NCBI GenBank assembly: GCA_043736395.1
Contig: JAYTCQ010000202.1
Location: forward strand, 1-30,135
Reading direction: 5' to 3'
DNA length: 30,135 nucleotides
From: JAFDVL01 sp043736395
GTDB lineage: Bacteria; Acidobacteriota; Blastocatellia; RBC074
Shown here: one piece after another, positions 16,075 to 24,500 of the stretch
Position numbering within the stretch: position 1 is the first letter of the stretch
How the letters are laid out: the number at the start of each line of letters is the position of its first letter
The notes under the pieces: model-generated
The model's input: only the letters and a program-made list of their open reading frames with translations
Databases searched by the model: none
What the model was told of the DNA's origin: nothing
Translations under genes and position numbers: made by a program

Positions 16075-16167
16075 GACAGGATCAACCAGCACGGAACCGA
16101 CACGGAAAGAAGAAGATCGTTTCCGTTCACTAAAATCCTGTTCATCCTATCAAATATTATCCTATTT
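16075..16167. repeat. Cluster of short degenerate repeats (ACAGGAT and CACGGAA words)
   Basis: ACAGGAT at 16076-16082 is inverted as ATCCTGT at 16135-16141. ATCCTGTTC-like 9-mers recur at 16135, 16144 and 16159. Between them CACGGAA occurs twice in direct orientation and once more as an inverted TTTCCGT. These words recall short interspersed repeats seen in many environmental genomes. The last 9-mer overlaps the TAG stop (16162-16164) of the neighbouring esterase gene. Function is unknown; a weak hairpin is possible. Confidence 0.5.
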
Positions 16168-17382
16168 GGCATTGAATAGTTGCGGTGTGAATTCCGTCAA
16201 ATAATTGCGCCAATTTATCCACGTATGCCCGCCCGCAGTTTCCTGATAAGTCGGATTGAAGCCGTGCTTTTTAAATAATTCAATTGTCGCTTTCGTCATA
16301 CCCAGCAAAAAATCTTCTTTACCCGTCGCGAACCAGAAAAGCTTCAACCCTTTTTTCAAATTCGCGTCATCAAGCTTGGCCTGATTTGTTTTGACCCACG
16401 CTTCACCCGCCGGAGACATCGGAGGCAATCCCGGCAACGGAGGTTGTCCCTGCGGCGCACGCGTGAACCCGCTCAACAAACCGGAGCTGTAAACACCAAC
16501 GTACGCAAATTTTTCCAGATTTGGCATCGCAATGTTCAAAGTCTGTCCGCCACCCATCGAAAGCCCCGCAATCGCACGGCTGTTACGATCTAGTAAGACA
16601 CGATAATTTTTCTCGGCGTACGGCATAATATCCGTCGTAAATTCCTTCACGAATTCATCCGCCGGAGGCGTTACCGGAGGTGTTCCACCTAGAGCCGCTG
16701 GCCCCCTTGGAGCCTGACTGGTATGTCCGGCAGGCATCACCATCACCATTGGTTTGGCTTTGCCAGCAGCAATTAAATTGTCCAGAATAAATCCGGCGCG
16801 CCCGACAGAAGTCCACGCTTCGTCAGAATCGCCTGCGCCGTGCAGCAAATAAAAAATCGGATATTTCCCTTTGCCTGATTCATAACCGGGCGGTGTGTAC
16901 ACGTGCATCCGGCGAAATTTTCCGAGCGCCGTCGAATAATACGTGACCGCTGCGACTGCGCCGTGCGGAACATTTTTCGTATCAAAATTGTCTGAGCCCG
17001 AAACATTCACCAGACTCCAAACATTGTTATTGGATTCACTGATCGAAGGATTGCGCGGATCAATCACCGTCACACCGTTCACATTAAAATTGTAGCGATA
17101 CGCTCCGGCATCAACTGGCCCAATCGTAATTTCCCAAACTCCATTTTCGCCTTTGGTCATTTCTTTTCCCTGTCCCATGCCAGGAATGTCGCCGCCACCC
17201 AGCCGAACTTTGTCAGCCTGGGGTGCAAGGATGCGAAATATAATAGAGCGATCAGCCTTCACTTCCGGCGAAACCACTTGAGGCGGACGCTGTGGCTGCG
17301 CTTGTGCAAAAACAAACGACATCAAACTCAACAAAGACAACAAAAACACAAAACCGCACATGGCAATTCTTCCAAATTTCAT
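16162..17382 (-). CDS. Exported esterase with N-terminal early-set (CBM48-like) domain
   Basis: A 406-residue secreted esterase of the enterochelin esterase/feruloyl esterase group. The signal peptide runs to about FAQA at 25-28. Residues about 40-130 form an early-set beta-sandwich (IIFRILAPQADKVRLGG, VDAGAYRYNFNVNGV) like those in glycogen-branching and xylan-esterase proteins. The alpha/beta hydrolase follows, with the oxyanion strand YLLHGAGDSDEAW, nucleophile Ser275 in AGLSMGGG and catalytic His386 in GGHTWINW. GGAG lies 7 bases before the ATG. It is probably active on ester groups of plant polysaccharides or on a sugar ester. The start is 112 bases from the 17495-17534 hairpin, which separates it from lysS. 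It is the second esterase in the block, unlike the propeller-fused one in architecture. Confidence 0.9.
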   Translation of the reverse strand: MKFGRIAMCGFVFLLSLLSLMSFVFAQAQPQRPPQVVSPEVKADRSIIFRILAPQADKVRLGGGDIPGMGQGKEMTKGENGVWEITIGPVDAGAYRYNFNVNGVTVIDPRNPSISESNNNVWSLVNVSGSDNFDTKNVPHGAVAAVTYYSTALGKFRRMHVYTPPGYESGKGKYPIFYLLHGAGDSDEAWTSVGRAGFILDNLIAAGKAKPMVMVMPAGHTSQAPRGPAALGGTPPVTPPADEFVKEFTTDIMPYAEKNYRVLLDRNSRAIAGLSMGGGQTLNIAMPNLEKFAYVGVYSSGLLSGFTRAPQGQPPLPGLPPMSPAGEAWVKTNQAKLDDANLKKGLKLFWFATGKEDFLLGMTKATIELFKKHGFNPTYQETAGGHTWINWRNYLTEFTPQLFNAK

Positions 17383-17494
17383 TTTTAATCTCCAGATTGT
17401 AGAGGTAGGGAACCAACCAGACTTATTGGTTATAACCCAAGACGCGGGAAGTGTGAAGGAAGAGCAACCATAATTGGCTGATTTTTAATGAGCA

Positions 17495-17534
17495 ACGGCG
17501 AGCCAACTTCTTTCAAATGAAGTTGGCTCGCCGT
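17495..17534. repeat. Long perfect hairpin between lysS and the esterase gene
   Basis: A perfect 16-base stem (ACGGCGAGCCAACTTC at 17495-17510 and its complement at 17519-17534) encloses an 8-base loop. It lies 36 bases past the lysS stop. On the plus strand ATTTTTTCTT follows at once, the form of an intrinsic terminator, but no plus-strand gene reads toward it. On the minus strand, the direction of lysS, the downstream bases are not T-rich, so termination there would be weak. It may be a single relative of the hairpin doublets. Confidence 0.75.
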
Positions 17535-17569
17535 GATTTTTTCTTAAAAATTGACGCGAATATTGGCGA

Positions 17570-19144
17570 CTACTTCGCCTCTGGTCGCATGTGCGGGAAC
17601 AAAATCACATCGCGGATAGAACGTTGATTCGTCAGCAGCATCACTAAACGATCAATTCCGATTCCCTCTCCCGCTGTCGGAGGCATTCCGTACGACAAGG
17701 CGCGAATGTAATCTTCGTCCATCATCATCGCTTCGTCGTCGCCGCCTTCGCGTTGTTTGGTTTGTTCTTCAAAGCGGCGTTTTTGTTCGGCGGGATCGTT
17801 CAATTCCGAAAATGCGTTCGCAATTTCCATTTGTGTGATGAAGAGTTCGAAGCGGTCTACAAATCGCGGATCATCGGCTTTTTGTTTAGAAAGCGGAGAA
17901 AGTTCCGTCGGGAATTCGGTGATAAAAGTTGGATTGATGAGATGCGGTTCGGCGACGTGTTCGAAAATTTCGCCGAGCAAATAACCGTCATTTAATTTCG
18001 GATCAAAAGTCATCTCGAGCGTTGCCGCAGCCTTTTCGAGTTCGGCGCGGATCATCAAATCATCAATGGTTGGCTTGTTAGCATTCAAATTTTCCGGCCA
18101 ATATTTCAGCACGGCTTCACGCATCGTCAGGCGTTGCCAGTTACCGAAATCCAGTGAATTTTCCTGATATTGAATTTGCTTTGTACCGCACACCTGCTCA
18201 ACTAATCCGGTGATTAACTCTTCCGTCAAATTCATCAAATCGTTGAAATCCGAATACGATTGATAAAATTCCAGCATCGTAAATTCAGGGTTGTGACGAA
18301 TAGATAAACCTTCGTTGCGGAAATTTCTATTCAGCTCATAGACGCGTTCGAAACCGCCGACGATCAACCGTTTCAAATAAAGTTCCGGCGCAATCCGCGC
18401 ATACAGCGGAATGTCGAGCGCGTTGTGATGCGTCTTAAATGGACGCGCGGCGGCTCCGGTCGCGAGCGGCGTCAGCATTGGCGTTTCGACTTCGATGTAG
18501 TCGCGTTCGTCAAAAAATTTTCTCACCGAACGAACAATCTGCGCACGTTTGACGAAGACTTCACGCGAAGTTAATTCACCCTCTTCGCGTTCCTGCACCG
18601 CTCCGCTCGCTATCAAATCAACGTAGCGTTGACGGTACCGCAATTCCTTATCCGTCACGCCGTGATATTTATCCGGCATCGGCAATAACGCCTTCGCCAG
18701 AAATTGCAGACTGTGAATATGCAAAGACAATTCGCCAGTTTTCGTAATAAACAAATAACCTTCGACGCCGATCCAATCACCGAGATCAAGCTGATTGTAT
18801 AAACCCCACGCCTCATCGCCTACGTCGTTTTTACGGACATAAATTTGCAGCCGCGCTCCGCCATCCGAAACCGTCGCGAACGCCGCTTTGCCCATCAATC
18901 GCATTTGCATAATGCGTCCGGCAATCCGAATTTTTCCGTCATCAATCGCTTTGAGTTCAGCATTGACGCTGGCAGCCTCGGCTTCATCCTCACTTTTGCC
19001 CGCGTAGCCGTGATAGCTCTCGACAATTTTCGAGATCGTATGCGTCCGGTCAAACCGATGCGGATACACCGCATGACCGAGCTTGGAAATTTCTTCGAGA
19101 TGAAGATGACGTTGTTGAATTTGATCGTTGTCTTGTGTCAGCAA
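17570..19144 (-). CDS. lysS: Lysyl-tRNA synthetase, class II
   Basis: Charges tRNA-Lys with lysine in the cytoplasm. The 524 residues fit bacterial LysS. An OB-fold anticodon-binding domain covers about 60-170 (KIRIAGRIMQMRLMGKAAFATV). The catalytic core follows, with motif 1 around DYIEVETPMLTPLATGAAARPF, motif 2 in FRNEGLSIRHNPEFTMLEFYQ and motif 3 in GEGIGIDRLVMLLTN. The start is a TTG at 19144: there is no in-frame ATG before about residue 80, and AAGGAG at 19155-19160 sits 10 bases upstream. That site lies inside a short tandem repeat, so initiation may be tuned. It follows the DUF427 gene by 50 bases in the same direction. Assignment is secure. Confidence 0.97.
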   Translation of the reverse strand: MLTQDNDQIQQRHLHLEEISKLGHAVYPHRFDRTHTISKIVESYHGYAGKSEDEAEAASVNAELKAIDDGKIRIAGRIMQMRLMGKAAFATVSDGGARLQIYVRKNDVGDEAWGLYNQLDLGDWIGVEGYLFITKTGELSLHIHSLQFLAKALLPMPDKYHGVTDKELRYRQRYVDLIASGAVQEREEGELTSREVFVKRAQIVRSVRKFFDERDYIEVETPMLTPLATGAAARPFKTHHNALDIPLYARIAPELYLKRLIVGGFERVYELNRNFRNEGLSIRHNPEFTMLEFYQSYSDFNDLMNLTEELITGLVEQVCGTKQIQYQENSLDFGNWQRLTMREAVLKYWPENLNANKPTIDDLMIRAELEKAAATLEMTFDPKLNDGYLLGEIFEHVAEPHLINPTFITEFPTELSPLSKQKADDPRFVDRFELFITQMEIANAFSELNDPAEQKRRFEEQTKQREGGDDEAMMMDEDYIRALSYGMPPTAGEGIGIDRLVMLLTNQRSIRDVILFPHMRPEAK

Positions 19145-19146
19145 GG

Positions 19147-19175
19147 TTAGTTAGCTCCTTAGTTAGCTTTAGTTA
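19147..19175 (-). promoter_or_regulatory. Tandem-repeat leader holding the lysS ribosome binding site
   Basis: TTAGTTAGCT occurs at 19147-19156 and again at 19159-19168, followed by a partial copy TTAGTTA at 19169-19175. On the minus strand the junction of the two copies creates AAGGAG (19155-19160), the Shine-Dalgarno site for the TTG start at 19144. Gain or loss of a 12-base unit would add or remove such a site. This is read directly from sequence; any regulatory effect is inferred. Confidence 0.6.
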
Positions 19176-19194
19176 TTCTCAATTTTTGAATTCG

Positions 19195-19473
19195 CTACTC
19201 TACTTTTACACCCTTCCAAAATGCGATGTAGTTTTCAATATTTTTCGCAGCGTCTTTTGGAAGAGGATAATACCAAGCGGCATCTTTATTCACTTCGCCG
19301 TTGACGATAACGCTGTAATAACTTGCTTCACCTTTCCAGCTGCAAGTTGTATGCGTTTCGCTCAGCTGAAAATACTCTTTTTTGATTGCGTCTGGTGGAA
19401 AATAATTGTTCCCCTCAACTACTATCGTCTGATCGCTTTCGGCAATGATTGTATTATTCCAAATGGCTTTCAT
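19195..19473 (-). CDS. DUF427 domain protein
   Basis: A 92-residue cytoplasmic protein that fits the whole DUF427 domain (PF04248): MKAIWNNTIIAESDQTIVVEG, then NYFPPDAIKKEYFQ, and the Trp-containing SWKGEASYYSV core followed by AWYYPLPKDAAKNIENYIAFWKG. The fold is a small beta barrel with no proven enzymatic role. GAGGT lies 8 bases before the ATG. It sits between menC (33 bases upstream) and lysS (50 bases downstream) on the same strand, so the three may share a transcript, although no functional link between them is obvious. Confidence 0.92.
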   Translation of the reverse strand: MKAIWNNTIIAESDQTIVVEGNNYFPPDAIKKEYFQLSETHTTCSWKGEASYYSVIVNGEVNKDAAWYYPLPKDAAKNIENYIAFWKGVKVE

Positions 19474-19505
19474 AAATATTTACCTCAATAAATGTTGCCC
19501 TTGTT

Positions 19506-20612
19506 TCAAGTAAGAATTTCTTTCCGCACCGTCAAAGCCTCCACCCGTTTCTCATTCACCTCAAATCCAATCCCCACACCGGTCGGCGGAACAATCGTAC
19601 CACGAGAACTGACTTCAACTTCGGGCGTAATAATATCTTCCGCCCAATATCGCTTGGACGCCGAAACGTCTCCCGGCAAAGTGAAGCCTGCCAGCGTAGA
19701 CATCGCAATATTATGAGCGCGTCCGATGCCAGCTTCGAGCATTCCTCCGCACCAGACAGGGATATTTCTTTCGCGGCAATAGGATTCAATTTTTTGAGCT
19801 TCGGTGTGTCCGGCGACGCGTCCGAGTTTGATGTTAATGATGCGACAGGCATTTAATTTTAGGGCTTTGCGCGCATCGTCTACACTGAGGATGGATTCAT
19901 CCAGGCAGATCGCAGTTTTCACCTGCGCCTGCAATTCGGCGTGGTCAATGATGTCGTCGTAGGCCAGCGGTTGTTCGATCAACAGCAAATCAAATTCATC
20001 CAATTTTTTCAGTAATTCGACATCGCTCAACGTGTACGCCGAATTCGCATCTACGGTTAATTTGATATGCGGAAATTCTTTGCGGACGACTTTCGTCATT
20101 TCGTAATCGCGCCCAGGTTTGATTTTAATTTTGATGCGCTGGTAGCCCGCAACGACTTCGGTTTCGATTTTTTTGAGCAGTTCAGCATCGGTCGGTTGTA
20201 GGCCGATTGAAACGCCGCAGGAAATTTCTTCGACCGTCCCGCCGAGCAATTTCCAGATCGGGAGATTTTGCCGCCGCGCTTCTAAATCCCAGATGGCGGC
20301 TTCGACCGAACCACGCGCCATTTTGTTCCCGCGAATCCGGCTGGTCAGCTTCGTCACTTCTTCAGGCGAAGAAATTTCTTTCCCCAAAATCATCGGCGCA
20401 ACATAATCGCGAATCGTAGCCCAGCAGCTTTCGGTGGATTCGTGGTTATAAAAAGGATTTTCACCAACTGTACATTCGCCCCAGCCGATCAAGCCTTCGC
20501 TGAAAACTTTGATGAGAATAATTTGCCGCTCCGTCGTCGGTCCAAAGCTGGTTTCAAAGGGCGCGACCAAAGGCAGATGAATTTCACGGAGTTCGATACG
20601 TTCGATTTTCAT
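19506..20612 (-). CDS. menC: o-Succinylbenzoate synthase / N-acylamino acid racemase-type enolase-superfamily enzyme
   Basis: A 368-residue muconate-lactonizing subgroup enzyme. The active site is complete: the KxK pair Lys161 and Lys163 (RIKIKIKPG), metal ligands Asp188 (VDANSAY), Glu213 (IEQPL) and Asp238 (LDES), and the opposite Lys262 (NIKLGR). The numbering and motifs follow the OSBS/NSAR branch closely, and the C-terminal barrel has GGMLEAGIGRAHN. OSBS dehydrates SHCHC to o-succinylbenzoate in menaquinone synthesis; relatives racemise N-succinylamino acids, and some enzymes do both. No other men gene is in the window, so the role rests on similarity. The ATG at 20612 gives the standard N-terminus MKIERIELREI; no clear ribosome binding site precedes it. 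Confidence 0.9.
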   Translation of the reverse strand: MKIERIELREIHLPLVAPFETSFGPTTERQIILIKVFSEGLIGWGECTVGENPFYNHESTESCWATIRDYVAPMILGKEISSPEEVTKLTSRIRGNKMARGSVEAAIWDLEARRQNLPIWKLLGGTVEEISCGVSIGLQPTDAELLKKIETEVVAGYQRIKIKIKPGRDYEMTKVVRKEFPHIKLTVDANSAYTLSDVELLKKLDEFDLLLIEQPLAYDDIIDHAELQAQVKTAICLDESILSVDDARKALKLNACRIINIKLGRVAGHTEAQKIESYCRERNIPVWCGGMLEAGIGRAHNIAMSTLAGFTLPGDVSASKRYWAEDIITPEVEVSSRGTIVPPTGVGIGFEVNEKRVEALTVRKEILT

Positions 20613-20694
20613 AAGGATTCAAGTAATAAAAAACAGAGTAAGATTTTCGCGACGCAAAGTAAATTGGCTGAGTTGAGCAGACTAAGACTCAGTT

Positions 20695-21135
20695 TTAAAT
20701 ATCCTTTGGATTCAGAACCGTAATCATCGGAAACCTCTTGAAATCTCTTTCATTAAAGGTCACCAAATATTGAATGTTGTGGGTAATCATTGATGCAGCA
20801 ATTTTTGCGTCGTGAACTTGTACGCCAATTATTTTATAGTCCGAAACAAGCTGCCGCCACTGCGTAAATGTGGCAAGGTTGTCAGGCAAAAGTCGAAAAT
20901 GTTTTTGGATCAGATTGGCTTTGCGTTCGGTTTGCGCAAGGGAAAATCCTAAGCCGCCACGAGCCGTATTTGGACGAGTGCAGACATTCCAAAATTTGGC
21001 TAAAACCTGGGGCGTGTAATAAATGATTTCATGATCAGAACGAAGTTTGCGAACCGCGTCAAGAACCATTTGACGCTGCGAACTGTCTTTTTCGGCAAGC
21101 CTCAGAAAATTATTTGAATCAAAAAGATGCGCCAT
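20695..21135 (-). CDS. VapC-like PIN-domain toxin with an altered active site
   Basis: A 146-residue PIN-domain protein of the VapC type, normally a Mg-dependent RNase. Asp6 (FDSNN), Asp109 (VHDAKIAA) and the Asn128/Asp131 cluster (TFNERDFKRF) are present. The second acidic residue, usually Glu in a QxLxEFWxVxTRP context, is Lys47 here (QVLAKFWNVCTRP). Catalysis may therefore be lost or changed. The ATG overlaps the antitoxin stop by one base (TAATG), the standard arrangement of type II toxin-antitoxin pairs. It is 82 bases from the menC start on the same strand. The assignment as a PIN protein is firm; toxicity is uncertain. Confidence 0.88.
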   Translation of the reverse strand: MAHLFDSNNFLRLAEKDSSQRQMVLDAVRKLRSDHEIIYYTPQVLAKFWNVCTRPNTARGGLGFSLAQTERKANLIQKHFRLLPDNLATFTQWRQLVSDYKIIGVQVHDAKIAASMITHNIQYLVTFNERDFKRFPMITVLNPKDI

Positions 21136-21383
21136 TAGTCGTGGTCAAAATAAATATCTTCGCGTGAATATGTCCCGTTATATTTTGGAAGACTCTCTGC
21201 GTCTTCAGCAAAAACAGCCATATCGCTTTCAAAATCATCGTCATCTGCATCCGCTTTTAAGGCCAACTCTTCCGCTGGCAATAATCGACGCAAATACTCA
21301 TCCACAGAAAGTCCCAGATGCTGGGCGTGCGATTCAATCAAGGTAAGCGTTTCAGGTCTGATTTGTTCAAGTGTTGCATTCAT
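21135..21383 (-). CDS. VapB-like antitoxin
   Basis: An 82-residue small acidic protein directly upstream of the PIN toxin and overlapping it by one base. The N-terminal half (about 8-38, ending LGLSVDEYLRRLLPAEE) resembles a ribbon-helix-helix-like DNA-binding or dimerisation region. The C-terminal half is strongly acidic (DADDDDFESD) and ends with a short YSREDIYFDHD tail, as expected of a toxin-neutralising peptide. Such antitoxins also repress their own promoter; a candidate promoter ends about ten bases from its ATG, so its transcript may be nearly leaderless. Recognition is mainly by size, order and overlap. Confidence 0.82.
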   Translation of the reverse strand: MNATLEQIRPETLTLIESHAQHLGLSVDEYLRRLLPAEELALKADADDDDFESDMAVFAEDAESLPKYNGTYSREDIYFDHD

Positions 21384-21392
21384 AGCGGAATG

Positions 21393-21422
21393 AGTTTAGC
21401 ACCTCTTTGTTTCAGCATTCAA
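21393..21422 (-). promoter_or_regulatory. Candidate promoter of the toxin-antitoxin pair
   Basis: On the minus strand TTGAAT (21417-21422) and TAAACT (21393-21398) are separated by 18 bases, and the -10 box is preceded by TG in the extended position (TGC-TAAACT). The antitoxin ATG follows 9 bases after the -10 box, so a start from here would give a nearly leaderless mRNA. The match is modest. The same 187-base gap must also hold the promoter of the divergent 2-oxoglutarate gene, for which I see no convincing boxes. Confidence 0.35.
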
Positions 21423-21570
21423 TTTGTAAAGTAAAATATGCTGTTTGCGTGTGGTTGAAATAAGATCGAATCATTTTCAGGTTGGAAAAACCATACAGTT
21501 GTTGTTACGATACTTGTTTATTAATGGGTTTCGCTTGAAATGATCCACGAAAGGTAATTTTTCACGTTTT

Positions 21571-24500
21571 ATGTCATCTCCAGAACTGAGCGCTATTTTT
21601 GAAACTGAATTCGGTGCCAACTCCACTTATGTCGCCGATCTTTTCCGTCAATATCAGCAGGATTCCAAAGCTGTTGATCAACAATGGGGCGCGTACTTCG
21701 CTTCATTGATCAACAATCACGGCTTGAATATCAGCGTGAATGGCGGGACGGCAAACACAAATGGGGCCGCTGCCGCTTCGTCCGGCGCATCCGCTGTCGC
21801 GCCTGCGATTGAAACTGCCGCTGCCGTCACGACTGCGACGGCAACTGAAATCGCGGATAATAAATTACCTATTCGCGGACCTTCCTTGAAAATCGTCGAG
21901 AACATGGACGCCAGTCTGACGATGCCAACGGCGACTTCGCAGCGGCAGGTTCAGCTCAAAGTCCTTGACGAAAATCGGACGCTGATTAATCGTCATCTCG
22001 CGGCGCAGGGACGCAAGGCTTCTTACACGCATTTGGTCGCGTGGGCTATCGTTAAGGCGCTCGGAAAATTCCCGCAAATTAATGACGCTTACGAAGAAAT
22101 TGACGGCAAAGCTTTTCGTGTCAAACGTGAAGATGTCAACATCGGACTTGCCATTGACCTCGTGAAAAAAGATGGGTCGCGGACTCTGTTAGTGCCTAAT
22201 ATCAAAGGCGCAAACAAGATGAATTTTTCTGAGTTCCTCGACGAATATCAAAGCGTTGTGATGCGCGCCCGAGACGGCAAATTGCAGGTCAGCGATTTTC
22301 AGGGAACAACTCTTTCATTAACGAATCCGGGAACGCTAGGGACGACGGCTTCTAACCCAAGATTAATGAAAGGCCAGGGAGCGATTATCGCGACCGGAGC
22401 GATTGATTATCCTCCCGAATATAGCGCGATGACGCCGAAAGCTTTATCGCAACTCGGCATCAGCCGAGCTTTCACGATCACCAGCACGTACGATCATCGC
22501 ATCATTCAAGGGGCAGAATCTGGCGCATTTTTGGCGGAAATTCATACCCTGTTGATGGGCAACCATGAATTCTTCGATGAGGTTTTTAAAGACATCGGCA
22601 TCACGGTCAAACCGTTTCGCTGGTCAGTAGATTTGAATCCGCTGTTGCTCGGTGGTGATCGCGTTCAGGAAGAAATTAAGAAGCAGGTTCATCTTTATCA
22701 ATTAATCAACGGCTATCGCATTCGCGGACATCTGATTGCAGATATTGATCCATTGAAATTGATGCCGATTCACGAACATCCTGAACTGGAAATTGGGACG
22801 TACGGCTTAACGATCTGGGATTTGGATCGTGAATTTTTCACGGATGGACTCGGCGGCACAGAACGTGCGACGCTGCGGCAAATTTGGGACATGCTGCATC
22901 AGTATTATGGTCAAACAATTGGTTATGAATATCGCCACATGATCAATCTGGAAGCGAAGACCTGGCTGCAAAAAAGAGTCGAAAGTGAAGGCCAGCCAAT
23001 TCCCGCCGAAGTCCGCAAACGTATTTTGTGGAAGCTGATTTCTTCTGAACAATTCGAGAGATTTTTGCATACGAAATATGTTGGTCAAAAACGCTTTTCA
23101 ATTGAAGGTTGCGATGGAGCAATTCCGTTACTGGATCAGATGATTGAAGGTGCAGCCGCACACGGCGTTGACGAAGTCGTTATCGGAATGGCGCACCGCG
23201 GCAGGCTGACAGTGATGGCGAACATCGGACATTTTGCCGAACGAATTTTCACGGCCTTTGAAGGCACTGTTCATCCAAAATTCCCAGGTGACGAAGGCGA
23301 TGTAAAATATCACCAAGGCGCAGCCGGATCGCGCAAAGCTGCCGGACGCGAAGTCATGGTGACAGTCGCATCCAATCCCAGCCATCTTGAATTTGTGAAT
23401 CCTGTCGTCGAAGGATTAGTTCGCGCCAAGCAGGATTCCTTACCCGTAGATAAAGAAACTTCGCGCGACAAAATTCTGCCGATTCTGATTCATGGAGACG
23501 CCGCTTTCATTGGTCAGGGCGTAGTCATGGAGACGCTGAATCTGGCTGATCTCAAAGGTTATCGCACCGGCGGCACGATTCATTTGGTCATCAATAATCA
23601 AATCGGATTTACGACGACACCGGAATCCAGTCGCTCTTCGATTTACTCCACGGACGTTGCGAAAATTACGCGTTGTCCGATTTTCCATGTCAATGCTGAC
23701 GATCCCGATGCGGCGTATCGCGTCCTGCAAATCGCGCTGGATTTCCGTCAGAAATTCCGCCGCGATGTGGTCATTGACTTGATTGGATTCCGCCGTCACG
23801 GGCACAACGAAGGCGACGAGCCAAGCTATACGCAACCGCTGATGTACCAAAAAGTAAAAGATCATCCGGGCGTGCGTGAACTGTATGCGCAGAAGCTCAT
23901 CCGCGAAAAAGTTCTGACGCAGGAAGAGGTCAACGAATTAATCGCCAAGCGAGTTGAGGGCTACGAAGAGATTCACGCCAGCGCCAAAGCGACTGTTCTC
24001 AAAAAGAAAAAACCATCGAAACTGAAACCGGTGATGCCGGAAGATGACGGTTCAGAAATTGTGGAAACAGGGATTGAGCGTGAAGCCCTGAATCAAATTT
24101 CAAAAACGATGAGCATCGTTCCACAGGATTTTGCCGTGAACCCGAAAATGGTCGGACAGCTCACGCGCCGCGCCAAGATGGGTGAAGGCGAAGTGCCGAT
24201 TGATTGGGGCTTTGCAGAAGGTCTGGCATTTGGTTCTTTGCTGTTGGATGGAAGTTCGGTTCGTTTATCAGGACAGGACAGCGGACGCGGAACATTCAGC
24301 CATCGCCACGCGGTTCTTTACGATACGCGCACAGGCGCTGCCTGGACTCCGCTCGAAGCCTTTGCCAAAGATTTAGTGCGCTTTGAGGTTTTTGATAGTT
24401 CTTTATCTGAGGCCGGTGTCCTTGGTTTTGAGTATGGATATTCTGTCGTCGCAAGTAATACGCTGACAATTTGGGAAGCGCAATTTGGAGATTTCGCCAA

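Noticed and set aside
20665..20693. CTGAGT...ACTCAG inverted repeat between menC and the toxin gene as a terminator
   Set aside because: The stem is only six bases with a long loop; a match of this size is expected by chance and there is no convincing T-run.
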